From positions 1 through 64,000 of the forward strand of contig NZ_WIVE01000016.1 in assembly GCF_009601025.1 (NCBI RefSeq): a stretch of 64,000 nt of DNA. Direction: 5' to 3'. This DNA is from Roseospira navarrensis. Its GTDB lineage: Bacteria; Pseudomonadota; Alphaproteobacteria; Rhodospirillales; Rhodospirillaceae. Of this stretch, positions 50,727 to 59,550 are shown piece after piece. Below the pieces are notes generated by a model, which did not search any database, was not told the DNA's origin, and saw nothing but the letters and a program-made list of their open reading frames with translations. Every line of letters starts with the position of its first letter. Positions within the stretch are counted from its first letter, which is position 1. The position numbers and the translations under genes are program-made.

Positions 50727-51776
50727 ATGAAGATCAAGCCCGCCAGCATCCCCGGATTCCTCAAGCGCCCCGACCCGGCCGCGCGGGCGGTGCTGGTCTA
50801 TGGCCCGGACCGGGGGCTTGCGCGCGAGCGGGTGGATGCCCTGACGCGCACGGTGGTGGCGGACATCGCCGATCCCTTCCGCGTGACCGAGGTCCCCGCC
50901 GCACGGCTGACCGAGGACCCGGCCCGGCTGGCCGACGAGGCCGCCGCCCAGTCCCTGATGGGCGGGCGCCGGGTGGTGCGCGTGATGGACGCCGGCGACG
51001 CCTTCACCCGCACCCTGACGGCCTTCCTGGAGGACCCGCCCGGCGACGCCCTGGTGGTGGTGATGGCCGGCGACCTGGGGCCGCGCTCCAGCCTGCGCAA
51101 GCTGTGCGAGGGCGCGGACGCCGCCGCCGCCCTGCCCTGCTATGCCGACGACGGCCGCGCGCTGGAGGACGTCATCCGCGACACCGTGGCCCGCCACGGC
51201 ATGTCGCTGGAGCGGGACGCCATGGCCTTTCTGCTGGGGCACCTGGGTGGCGACCGGCTGCTGACCCGCGCCGAACTGGAAAAGCTGGTTACGCTGAAGG
51301 GCGAGCCGGGCGAGATCACGCTGGACGAGGCATCCGCCTGCATCGGCGACAGCGCGGCGCTGGGGCTGGATGACCTGTCCATGGCGGTGGCGGACGGCGA
51401 CGACGCCCAGGCGCAACGGGTGTTGGACCGGCTGCTGAAGGGCGGCACCGGGCCGATCCCGGTGCTGCGCGCGGTCTCGCGCCACTTCCAGCGGCTGCAT
51501 CTGGCCGCCGGCGGGGTCGCCGCCGGGCGCTCGCCGGAGCAGGCGGTCTCGTCCCTGAAGCCGCCGCCGATCTGGAAGCACAAGGACCGCCTGACCGCCC
51601 AGGTCCGGCGCTGGGACGGGGCGCGGCTGGGCCAGGCCCTCGACCTGCTGCTGGAGGCCGAGGCCGACTGCAAGAGCTTCGGCCCGCCGCCGGAGGTGGT
51701 GTGCTCGCGCGTGCTGCTGCGTCTGGCCCAGGGGGCGAGACAGGGCGCGCGGACCGGCCGGGGGCGCGGCCGGTAG
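50727..51776 (+). CDS. holA: DNA polymerase III delta subunit
   Basis: 349 residues. HolA is the delta subunit of the clamp loader and opens the sliding clamp. The N-terminal domain (VLVYGPDRGLARERVDAL, then VMDAGDAFTRTLTAFLED) and the block GGDRLLTRAELEKLVTL followed by DLSMAVADGDDAQAQRVLD fit the family. It has no Walker A motif, as expected of delta. The ATG at 50727 is where the conserved N-terminus begins, although the Shine-Dalgarno is weak. In many alphaproteobacteria holA follows leuS and lptE; here it is single, with a peptide-ligase-type operon on one side and a sugar dehydrogenase gene on the other. Confidence 0.87.
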   Translation: MKIKPASIPGFLKRPDPAARAVLVYGPDRGLARERVDALTRTVVADIADPFRVTEVPAARLTEDPARLADEAAAQSLMGGRRVVRVMDAGDAFTRTLTAFLEDPPGDALVVVMAGDLGPRSSLRKLCEGADAAAALPCYADDGRALEDVIRDTVARHGMSLERDAMAFLLGHLGGDRLLTRAELEKLVTLKGEPGEITLDEASACIGDSAALGLDDLSMAVADGDDAQAQRVLDRLLKGGTGPIPVLRAVSRHFQRLHLAAGGVAAGRSPEQAVSSLKPPPIWKHKDRLTAQVRRWDGARLGQALDLLLEAEADCKSFGPPPEVVCSRVLLRLAQGARQGARTGRGRGR

Positions 51777-51782
51777 CGGGGA

Positions 51783-52955
51783 TCAATCCGGCGGGGCCAG
51801 CCGCACCAGCCGACCGTCGGCGGCGTCGGTCAGGAGGTACAGCGCGCCGTCCGGTCCCACCTCCACGGCGCGGATGCGGCCCAGCGCGTCCTTCAGCAGC
51901 CGTTCCTCGGCGATCACCTCGCCGTCCTCCATCTCCAGGCGGGCGAGCAGACGATACTTGAGCGCGCCCACGAACACGTCGCCGCGCCAGTCGGGAAAGG
52001 CGTCGCCGTCATAGATGGTCATCCCCGACGGCGCGATGGACGGATCCCAGTAATACACGGGCTGTTCCATGCCGGGCTTGTGGGTGCCCTCGCCCATGGG
52101 GGTGCCGTTGTAGTTCATGCCGTAGGTGATGACCGGCCAGCCGTAGTTCGCGCCCGCCTCGGCCACGTTGAGTTCATCGCCGCCGCGCGGGCCGTGCTCG
52201 TGAAACCAGATCACGCCCGTGTCCGGGTGCGCGTCCATGCCCTGGGCGTTGCGGGTGCCGTAGGCGTAGATCTCGGGCCGCGCATCGTCGCGCCCCACGA
52301 AGGGGTTGTCCTCCGGCACCGAGCCGTCCGGGTTCAGCCGCAGCAGCTTGCCGGCCAGATCGGTGAGGTCCTGGGCGCGCGGGCGGTCACCGCGCTCGCC
52401 GGTGGTCACGTACAGCGTGCCGTCGCCGCCGAAGGCGAGCCGGGAGCCGAAGTGCCGTCCGCCCCGGCCCACCGGCACGGCGTCCACGATCACCGTGACG
52501 TCGCGCAGGGCATGGGCGGCGCGGTCGAAGACGGCGCGCACCACCCGGGTGTGGGCGGCTCCCCGACCGTCCGGATGAGAGAACGACAGGTAGATCCAGC
52601 CGGTTTCGGCGAACGCGGGATGGGCCACCACGTCCAGCAGCCCCCCCTGCCCCGTGGACCACACCTCCGGCACGTTGGCGATCGGGCGCGGGTCCAGCGC
52701 GCCGTCCGCCCACAGGCGCAGGGCGCCGGTGCGTTCCGTAATCAGGGCGGCGCCGTCCGGCAGGAAGGTCAGGCCCCAGGGATAGGAAAGCTGGTCCGTG
52801 AGCACCGTGACCGTAAAGGCGTGCTGCTCGGACTCCACCGTGCGGGCGGCCGCGGGGGGCGCGCTCCAGGGGCCCAGAACGGCGAGCGCCGCCACGGCCG
52901 CGCCCAGCGCGGCGCGGATCCGGGGAGCGGCGGAGCGGGTCGGTCGATGCGGCAT
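51783..52955 (-). CDS. PQQ-dependent aldose sugar dehydrogenase (YliI/Asd type)
   Basis: 390 residues. A signal peptide occupies about 1-38, so it is periplasmic. The six-bladed propeller of soluble glucose dehydrogenase-like proteins is recognisable: SYPWGLTFLPDGAALITERT near the start, GGRHFGSRLAFGGDGTLYVT with its catalytic-type His, NAQGMDAHPDTGVIWFHEHG, and RGGDELNVAEAGANYGWPV. The enzymes oxidise aldoses using PQQ and pass electrons to the respiratory chain. No PQQ synthesis genes are in the window. The ATG at 52955 is preferred since CCGGAGG lies 7 nt upstream; an in-frame ATG 66 bp earlier has no such site. It ends 6 bp from the holA stop. Confidence 0.85.
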   Translation of the reverse strand: MPHRPTRSAAPRIRAALGAAVAALAVLGPWSAPPAAARTVESEQHAFTVTVLTDQLSYPWGLTFLPDGAALITERTGALRLWADGALDPRPIANVPEVWSTGQGGLLDVVAHPAFAETGWIYLSFSHPDGRGAAHTRVVRAVFDRAAHALRDVTVIVDAVPVGRGGRHFGSRLAFGGDGTLYVTTGERGDRPRAQDLTDLAGKLLRLNPDGSVPEDNPFVGRDDARPEIYAYGTRNAQGMDAHPDTGVIWFHEHGPRGGDELNVAEAGANYGWPVITYGMNYNGTPMGEGTHKPGMEQPVYYWDPSIAPSGMTIYDGDAFPDWRGDVFVGALKYRLLARLEMEDGEVIAEERLLKDALGRIRAVEVGPDGALYLLTDAADGRLVRLAPPD

Positions 52956-53122
52956 GGCTGGCCTCCGGTGTCCCGTGATGTCGGCCGACGGAGGGGCTTC
53001 CTTTTCGTCGCCGATCAGCATGACAAGGGCGGCGCGCCAGACGACGCGCCGCCCCTGAAGCGGGATATGGGAAGCCCGGCCCGGTTGGGAAGTGGTCCCA
53101 CCGGGACGGGGCTCGGACCGGC

Positions 53123-55600
53123 CTACTGCGCCGGGGTGGTGGCGTCCAGCCCCGGCGTGGGAGAGGGCGCGGCGGCCGCCTGCTGGCGGGCGCGGGCCAG
53201 GGCGTCGCGGGCCTCCTCGATGCCCAGGAAGGGCTCTTCGGCGTTCACGGCCTGCTCAAGTCGCGTCACAGCGCCGTGCGGGTCACCCAGCTTCAGCAGC
53301 GCCAGCCCGAGGTGATACTGGGCCTCCGGCATGTCCCCCTTCATGGCCAGCGCCCGCTCCAGGTAGGCCTGGGCCTGACGGGCATCGCCGAGACGCAGCA
53401 GCACCGCGCCGATCGAGTCCAGCAGGTAGGGGTTCTGGGCCCGCTGGTACGGGTCGAGCAGCGCCCGGGCTTCGGTCAGTTCGGCCGTGTTCTGCGGCTC
53501 CAGCGCGGCCAGCAACGACGCGTAGTTGTTGACCGCCAGGGCGTTGTCCGGATACGTGGTGGCCGCTTTGCGGAACGTCGACAGCGCGGCCCGGTGGTCA
53601 TCCTGCGAGGCCTGCAGCGAGCCCAGTTCCATCAGCAGAAGAATGCTCTCGGGCGCGGCCTCCAGGCCGTCCTTCAGGGTCGCCATGGCGGCGGCCATGT
53701 CGCCGTCCGCGCGCTGGGTCCGGGCCAGCCCCACATAGGCGCGCGGCGCCTGCGGGGCGAACTCGAGGGCGACCCGGAAGCTCTCGGCCGCGTCCTCCGG
53801 CTGGCCCTGTTCCAGCAGAAGATCGCCCTCAAGCTGGGCCAAGGCCGGGTTTTCCGGCATTTCGGTCCGGATCGAGGCCAGATGGTCGAGCGCCCGGTCG
53901 GGCTGGCCCGCGGCCATCAGGGCGCGCACACCGCCGGTGATGGCGACCATCGAGTCGGGCGACTGGGCGCGGACCGCCTCGAAGCCCTGGAAGGCGTCCT
54001 CGTAGCGGCCCTGCTGGTGGCGCAGGCGCGCCAGCAGAAGCTGGCCCACGTTGTCCTGCTCTGGCAGGGCCTTCAGGGCGGCAATGGTTTCCTCGGCGGT
54101 GTCAAAGCGGCCCTCGGCGGTCAGCAGCGAGGCCTTGGCCCCCAGCAGTCCGGCCGCGTCCGGCGTGACACCCAGCGCCCGGTCGAGCGTGTTGAGCGCG
54201 CTCTGCGGGTCGCCCTGACGGGCCTGCAGCGAGGCCAGGGTCTGCAGCGCCTCGGTATCGGAGGGATTGACCCGGACGAGGCGGTTCAGGGTCTGGGTGG
54301 CCAGGGCCGCATCGCCCTGGGCCAGTTCGACCCGGGCCAGCAGCGCCAGGGCCTCGGTGTTTTCCGGGTTGCCGCGCAGCACGGTGCGCAGGTCGGAAAC
54401 GGCGGCTTCCAGGTTGCCGTCGTTCACGTTCATCTGCGCCTGCACGAACCGCGCGCCGGTGTTCTCGGGGTCGATCTCCAGGACCTCGGCGATCAGGCGG
54501 TCGGCCTCCTCCCGGTTGCCCTCGGACAGGGCGAGCCGGGCGAGCGCGGTGCGGGCGTTCAGGCCGTCCTCTTCCGTGCCGGCGCGCTCCACGATCTCGG
54601 TCAGGGTGGCGCGCGCGGCGTCGAAGCGCTCGGACTGGAACTGGGTTTCGGCCAGGGCAAAGCGGTAGACGGAGGCGTCCGGCCGGGCCTCGATGCCGGC
54701 GCGCAGTTCCGCGATGGCGGCGTCCGGTCCCTCCAGGCCGTTGAGCATGCTGGCCAGCATGAGGCGCGCGTCTTCGGGCGCCACATGGGCGGCGATGGCG
54801 TTGCGCAGCACCTGGATGGCGCCCTCGGTGTCCTGGCGCTGCAACAGGAAGCGGGCCAGATCGGCGCGCGGCTGGAACTCGTCGGGCGACTGGGCGATGA
54901 CCTGGCGGTACTGGGCCTCGGCCTCGTCCAGCTTGCCGGTCTGAACCAGCAGGCGGATCAGCAGGGCCTGGAGGGTGTTTTCCTCGGGCTTCTCGGCCAG
55001 GGTCTGGCGCACCCGCTCGATGGCCTGGTCCGGCTGGTCGCGCTCGAACAGGATGCCGGCCATGATGGAGGTCGCCTGCACCGAGTCCGGCTCCTCGGCC
55101 AGCACCTCGGCCGTCAGGCGCTCGGCCGTCTGCAGGTCGCCGTCCTTCAGGGCGATGCCGGCGCCGAGCATGCGCACCTCCCGGTCCTCGGGGGCCAGGG
55201 TCAGCAGCGTTTCATACTGCGCGCGCGCCTGTTCGACCTGATTGCCCAGAAGGGAATACTGGCCCATGCGCAGGCGGGACTTCACGTGGGTCTCGTCCAT
55301 CTGCGCAACGGTGTTGAAGAACCGATAGGCGGTCCGGTAATCCTCGTTCTTCTCGGCGATCATGCCCAGATAGTAGATGCTTTCGGCATCCTTCGGGTTG
55401 ATCTGGAGGACGTTGCGGAACTCGACCCCCGCCCGGGAGTAGTCCCCGGCCTCGAACAGTTCCTTGCCGCGCGACAGGTATTCCTGTTGCAGCGTTTCCG
55501 GATCGTCGCAGGCGGTCAGGGCCAGCGCGAGACCGCCGACCAGAGCCACGTGACGGGTCGTCTTCAGAACGGTGCCAAGAGCGGTCGTGAGAGAGAGCAT
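53123..55600 (-). CDS. Large TPR-repeat lipoprotein (PrsT-like)
   Basis: 825 residues. A lipoprotein signal peptide ends LTAC with Cys31, followed by Asp-Asp, which in enterics would favour inner-membrane retention. The rest is about twenty tetratricopeptide repeats (for example LFEAGDYSRAGVEFRNVLQINP near residue 50), acidic overall, ending in a Pro/Thr tail. The length and layout resemble PrsT, the TPR lipoprotein of exosortase/PEP-CTERM systems, but no exosortase or other EPS gene is in the window, so the name is tentative. The response regulator gene lies 213 bp upstream on the same strand. The ATG at 55600 starts the signal peptide. Confidence 0.8.
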   Translation of the reverse strand: MLSLTTALGTVLKTTRHVALVGGLALALTACDDPETLQQEYLSRGKELFEAGDYSRAGVEFRNVLQINPKDAESIYYLGMIAEKNEDYRTAYRFFNTVAQMDETHVKSRLRMGQYSLLGNQVEQARAQYETLLTLAPEDREVRMLGAGIALKDGDLQTAERLTAEVLAEEPDSVQATSIMAGILFERDQPDQAIERVRQTLAEKPEENTLQALLIRLLVQTGKLDEAEAQYRQVIAQSPDEFQPRADLARFLLQRQDTEGAIQVLRNAIAAHVAPEDARLMLASMLNGLEGPDAAIAELRAGIEARPDASVYRFALAETQFQSERFDAARATLTEIVERAGTEEDGLNARTALARLALSEGNREEADRLIAEVLEIDPENTGARFVQAQMNVNDGNLEAAVSDLRTVLRGNPENTEALALLARVELAQGDAALATQTLNRLVRVNPSDTEALQTLASLQARQGDPQSALNTLDRALGVTPDAAGLLGAKASLLTAEGRFDTAEETIAALKALPEQDNVGQLLLARLRHQQGRYEDAFQGFEAVRAQSPDSMVAITGGVRALMAAGQPDRALDHLASIRTEMPENPALAQLEGDLLLEQGQPEDAAESFRVALEFAPQAPRAYVGLARTQRADGDMAAAMATLKDGLEAAPESILLLMELGSLQASQDDHRAALSTFRKAATTYPDNALAVNNYASLLAALEPQNTAELTEARALLDPYQRAQNPYLLDSIGAVLLRLGDARQAQAYLERALAMKGDMPEAQYHLGLALLKLGDPHGAVTRLEQAVNAEEPFLGIEEARDALARARQQAAAAPSPTPGLDATTPAQ

Positions 55601-55813
55601 GGGTCTGCGGTTCCTCGGTTCTGGGGTCCGACACGACGAGGCGGCCCGGGGATCGCGCGCGCTCCACCGATGGCCCGGGGCGGCCCCGGAACGGGACCGG
55701 GGGCGGCGTCATCGGCTCCGGTGATACCTGCCCCGCCTCAACCAATCAATTCCAAACGCGGCCGACACGCCCGTCGGCAAGGGTCGGTGGCTCAGCGATG
55801 GTCGATCGCGCGG

Positions 55814-56233
55814 TCATTGCGTCGGCAGGCGCACCATCTTGCGCCAGAAACTCTCGATTCCCTGGACCACTTCGATGAACCGATCGAAATCGACGGGTTT
55901 GACGATATAGCAATTGGCATGAAGATCGTAGCCGTGCTGGATGTCCGACTCCGCCTGCGAGGTCGTCAGCACGATCACGGGCGTGCGTTTCAGGTCGGCA
56001 TCCTGCTTGATCTCGGCCAGGACCTCCCGGCCGTCCTTGCGGGGCAGGTTGAGGTCCAGCAGGACCAGATCCGGCCGCGGCACGTTGGCGTAATGTCCCT
56101 GACGCCGCATGAAGGCCATCGCCTCCAGCCCGTCCTGGACCACATGCAGCCGGGTTTCCGATCCTCCTTCCTTGAAGGCCTCCGAGGCGAGTCGTGCATC
56201 GCCCGGGTTGTCCTCGACAAGAAGGATGTCCAT
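55814..56233 (-). CDS. Single-domain response regulator (Rcp1-like)
   Basis: 139 residues consisting only of a receiver domain. The acidic pocket (VEDNPGD), phospho-Asp60 in DLVLLDLNLP, the Thr pair around 90-91 (VIVLTTSQ) and Lys112 in YIVKPVDF are all in place. The length of the insertion before the phospho-Asp (MAFMRRQGHYANVPRPD) is typical of the Rcp1 group, which pairs with hybrid or phytochrome-like kinases. The ATG at 56233 is preferred; a GTG seven codons upstream is an alternative. It follows the diguanylate cyclase gene by 152 bp on the same strand and likely belongs to its unit. A cognate kinase is not visible. Confidence 0.92.
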   Translation of the reverse strand: MDILLVEDNPGDARLASEAFKEGGSETRLHVVQDGLEAMAFMRRQGHYANVPRPDLVLLDLNLPRKDGREVLAEIKQDADLKRTPVIVLTTSQAESDIQHGYDLHANCYIVKPVDFDRFIEVVQGIESFWRKMVRLPTQ

Positions 56234-56385
56234 AACCGTTCCGAACTCCGTCACGCGGCGGCCCCGGCCCTGCCGGCCTGGCCCCTGAGTCCACAAGCCT
56301 GAGGAGAGAGAACCAGCCGAAACGCGGTTCGGCGGTTCCTGACGCCAATGAAGCCCAGGGGTCCCGCGCTCTCCAAGCCGGAGTC

Positions 56386-57675
56386 TTAGCACGCGGCGGC
56401 CCGTCCCGAGAAGAACCGGATCGTGTTTTTCCCGGACCGTTTGGCATCGTACATGGCGGCGTCGGCGGCTTCGACGAGCCGGTCCTGGCTGACCCCGTCG
56501 TCCGGGATCATGGCGATGCCGATGCTGGCGGTCAGGTGCGTGCCGTCGATGTTGGCGGCGAACGGCTTCCGGATCTCGTGGACCAGCTTTTCCGCCACCG
56601 CCGCCGTGCTGTCGCGGCCCGTCACCTCGGGCAGGATGACCACGAACTCGTCGCCGCCCAGACGGGCCACCTCGTCGGAGATGCGCACCGAGCGGCGCAG
56701 GCGCACGGCGATCTCGCGCAGCACCGCGTCTCCCACGGCATGGCCGCGGGTGTCGTTGATGGCCTTGAACCCGTCCAGGTCGATGAACAGCAGCGCGGCC
56801 TCGCGCTGGTAGCGCGAAGCCTGCTCGATGGTGCTGGTCAGCAGGCGGTTGAAGAGTTGGCGGTTGGCCAGGCCGGTCAGCGGGTCGGTGGTGGCTTGGC
56901 GCAGCAGGTCCTGTTCGGCCCGCCGGCGGAAGGTGATGTCGCTGAAGATGGCCACATACCCGGCCGTGCCCCCGGCGGCGTCGGTCACCACGTTGATGCG
57001 CAGCCATTCGGGATAGATGCGGCCGTCCTTGCTGCGGCCCCAGATCTCGCCCTCCCAGGCGCCGGTTTCGCGCAGTTGGCCCCACAGGTCCTCGTAGAAC
57101 CGGGGTTCGTGCACGCCCGCATGCAGGATGTTCGGGCGCGTGCCCACGATGTCGTCGGCGGTGAAGCCGGTCACGCGCGTGAACGCGGCGTTGACGCGAA
57201 CCGCGCGCCCGGCCGCGTCGGTGACCATCATGCCGGTGTCGATGTTGCGGAAGGCGGCCTCGGCCAGCAACAGGCGCTGGTTGGCCCGCTGCCGCTCCAC
57301 CGCGTAGAGGATCGCGCGCTTGACGGTCTGGCCGTCGCCGCGCCCCTTGATGAGGTAGTCCTGCGCGCCGCGCTGGACGGCGCCGATGGCCACCTCGGTC
57401 GTGTCCAGGCCGGTCAGGACCACGATGGCGATGTCGGCGCGAGCGTGGTGGATCGTCTCCAGCGTGCCCAGACCCCGCGAATCGGGCAGGCTGAGGTCCA
57501 GCAGGATGACGTCATACGATTCGCGCGCCAGCAGGCCCAGGGCCTCGGCCAGCGTCGAGACGTGCGTGAAGGACAGCGCCGTCCCGTCCGCCTCGTCGAG
57601 CAGATACTGGATCAGATGCGCGTCGGCCGCATGGTCCTCGACCAACAGGCAGGAAAGCCCCTCATGCGTATCCAT
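56386..57675 (-). CDS. Diguanylate cyclase with REC and PAS domains
   Basis: 429 residues. REC domain at about 7-125 with phospho-Asp60 (VILLDLSLPDSRG); PAS domain at about 140-260 (DTGMMVTDAAGRAVRVNAAF, VTGFTADDIVG, RRRAEQDLLRQ at its end); GGDEF domain at about 265-425 with an intact GGDEF active site near residue 340. The inhibitory I-site RxxD is present (RISD, five residues before GGDEF). The enzyme should make cyclic-di-GMP from GTP in response to phosphorylation and a PAS ligand, with product inhibition. The ATG at 57675 begins the REC fold. Downstream come a receiver protein and a TPR lipoprotein, suggesting control of a surface or biofilm trait. Confidence 0.93.
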   Translation of the reverse strand: MDTHEGLSCLLVEDHAADAHLIQYLLDEADGTALSFTHVSTLAEALGLLARESYDVILLDLSLPDSRGLGTLETIHHARADIAIVVLTGLDTTEVAIGAVQRGAQDYLIKGRGDGQTVKRAILYAVERQRANQRLLLAEAAFRNIDTGMMVTDAAGRAVRVNAAFTRVTGFTADDIVGTRPNILHAGVHEPRFYEDLWGQLRETGAWEGEIWGRSKDGRIYPEWLRINVVTDAAGGTAGYVAIFSDITFRRRAEQDLLRQATTDPLTGLANRQLFNRLLTSTIEQASRYQREAALLFIDLDGFKAINDTRGHAVGDAVLREIAVRLRRSVRISDEVARLGGDEFVVILPEVTGRDSTAAVAEKLVHEIRKPFAANIDGTHLTASIGIAMIPDDGVSQDRLVEAADAAMYDAKRSGKNTIRFFSGRAAAC

Positions 57676-58160
57676 CGCTCGTTGCCGCCGCCGAGCCGCC
57701 CCTCCGAAGGCAGCCGTGATTGAAAGATGGACGGGCGCTCGGGTCCACCGTGTGCCCCCGTCAGCCCCCCGTCCCCCCGGCGCCATCCCGGCCGGGCGCG
57801 GATTGCCCGGGTTCAGCCCCCCGAGTCTTCAAACGTCATGGATCAAGGGCCGCGTCACCCCGCCGGTCGCGGACTCCATAACGGTGGAGTCCGGCCTGTC
57901 CGGTGTCGCAGCCCCCTGGCGGTGCGCCCCGCGTTCCGAACCCCGCGAGGAGCGGGCGCGCGGGCCGTTCTTTCCCGCGCACGCTCGATGTCCGTGCTGT
58001 TCCGTCCGCCCGTTCCGCCCCCATGCCACGAACCGCGCGGGAGCAAGGCGGACCAATTCTTAACTCTTCGTTTCAGATACAACCCGACAGACTGGAACCG
58101 GTCAAGATCAAAGGTGTTCCAATGAGCTCCGGTCCCTCGGCCCCGCCCGACGCGCGCCTC
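57676..58160. other. 485-bp non-coding region upstream of the diguanylate cyclase gene
   Basis: Between the start of the diguanylate cyclase gene and the stop of the ABC1 kinase gene. GC-rich for the first 370 bp with overlapping open frames on both strands, none protein-like. At 58048-58125 there is a short AT-richer stretch (AATTCTTAACTCTTCGTTTC and following). I cannot place a promoter for the cyclase with confidence and see no repeat of the families noted elsewhere. Confidence 0.4.
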
Positions 58161-59549
58161 TCACGCGCTCTTGGGGCGCGCGCCCGGCTCGGAGTCGTCG
58201 GCCAGGTTCAGGTCCGCCGCCTTCAACGCCTCGGCCTGACGGGCCGCCAGCCGGTCCACGTCGAAGTCGTCGATCAGGTTGCGGAACATCTGGTGCCAGT
58301 TGATTTCCGCCTTCAGATGCAGGAACACCGAGCCCAGCCCGATGGCCGCGCGGTCCATCAGCACGAATTCGCGCGGCGGCTTGACCCCGCCCAGCTTCTT
58401 CAACTTCTCGTGCACGCCCTCGGCCACGGATCGGCCCTGGTTGCCGCCGTGGGTTTCCTGGATGCGGCGGGTGCGGTCCTCCATGAGGGGGGCATAGATG
58501 AACCGGGCCCAGAGGTTCAGCACTTCGATCAACTCACGGTCCAGGTCGTGGAAGCCCCACAATTCGTAGGCGTGAACGGCCCGGTCATAATCCTCGTCGC
58601 GCAGGGCGAAGAACAGATCGATGACACCCTTCACGAAGTTGGGCCGGAAGACGCGAATCGCGCCGAAATCCAGCAGGTTGATGCTGCTGTCCTCGCGGAC
58701 CGTGTAGTTGCCCAGGTGCGGATCGCCGTGGATGACGCCGTATTCGTAGAACGGCACGTACCACGCCCGGAACATGTTCATGGCGATCTCGTTGCGAACC
58801 TCGGCGGGTTCATCCACGAACGATAGCAGCCGGGCGCCGTCCATCCAGGTCATGGTGAGCAGCCGGCGGGTGGACAGCTCCGGAATGACGCGCGGCACGT
58901 GGACGGTGGGCACCTTGTCGAGCATGTGCCGGTACAGCGCCATGTTCCGGGCCTCGCGGGCGTAGTCCAGTTCCTCGCGCAGCCGCTCGGCGATCTCGGC
59001 GTGGATGTCGCTCGGGTCGATGGCGGTGTCGTAGCGGCGGTAGAGCGTGATGATCCAGCGGAGCTGCTTGAGGTCCGCCTCCACCACCGAGGCCATGTCC
59101 GGATACTGCAGCTTGCAGGCCAGCGGCGTGCCGTCGTGCAGGGTCGCCTTGTGCACCTGCCCCAGCGAGGCCGCCGCCGCCGCGGTGGGCTCGAATGCGC
59201 CGTAGCGGGACTGCCAGTCGGCCCCCAGTTCGGTCTTCATGCGCCGGCGCACGAACGGCCAGCCCATGTGCGGCGCGTCCGCCTGCAACTGGGACAACTC
59301 ACGCCCGACGTCCTCGGGCAGCGCCTCCGGGATGGTGGACAGGATCTGCGCCACCTTCATGAGCGGCCCCTTGAGCCCGCCCAGCGCCTCGCGCAGCTCC
59401 TGGCCCTGGCGGCTCTTGTCGAACTTCATGCCCAGGTAGCGCTCGCCCGCCGCGCGGGCGGCGAACCCGCCCATGGTGGTCGACACCTGGGCATACCGGC
59501 GCACGCGCCCGCCGATGTTGTTGGCTTCGCGTCTGTCGTGTTCGGCCAT
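58161..59549 (-). CDS. ABC1/UbiB-family atypical kinase with a KVAQ motif
   Basis: 462 residues. The ABC1 signatures are present: the Ala-rich nucleotide loop TAAAAASLGQVHKA (about 121-135), the catalytic HGDPHLGNY near 275 and the metal-binding LLDFGAIRVF. The N-terminal extension motif that is KxGQ in most UbiB/ADCK proteins reads K65-VA-Q68 here (Gly to Ala), as I recall for one branch common in alphaproteobacteria. UbiB proteins are ATPases that help extract ubiquinone precursors from membranes; this soluble-looking branch, which lacks an evident C-terminal membrane anchor, is not characterised. The ATG at 59549 lies one base after the pepF stop, so it is translationally coupled to pepF. 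Confidence 0.85.
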   Translation of the reverse strand: MAEHDRREANNIGGRVRRYAQVSTTMGGFAARAAGERYLGMKFDKSRQGQELREALGGLKGPLMKVAQILSTIPEALPEDVGRELSQLQADAPHMGWPFVRRRMKTELGADWQSRYGAFEPTAAAAASLGQVHKATLHDGTPLACKLQYPDMASVVEADLKQLRWIITLYRRYDTAIDPSDIHAEIAERLREELDYAREARNMALYRHMLDKVPTVHVPRVIPELSTRRLLTMTWMDGARLLSFVDEPAEVRNEIAMNMFRAWYVPFYEYGVIHGDPHLGNYTVREDSSINLLDFGAIRVFRPNFVKGVIDLFFALRDEDYDRAVHAYELWGFHDLDRELIEVLNLWARFIYAPLMEDRTRRIQETHGGNQGRSVAEGVHEKLKKLGGVKPPREFVLMDRAAIGLGSVFLHLKAEINWHQMFRNLIDDFDVDRLAARQAEALKAADLNLADDSEPGARPKSA

Positions 59550-59550
59550 G

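Noticed and set aside
53276-56302. A 1008-codon plus-strand frame opposite the TPR lipoprotein
   Set aside because: Low-complexity Gly/Arg/Gln/Val composition with no motif; the minus-strand TPR protein and receiver account for the region.
55814-57085. A fused protein joining the receiver domain to the upstream region in one frame
   Set aside because: The frame upstream of 56233 lies out of phase over the GGDEF gene and is not protein-like; the receiver has its own start.
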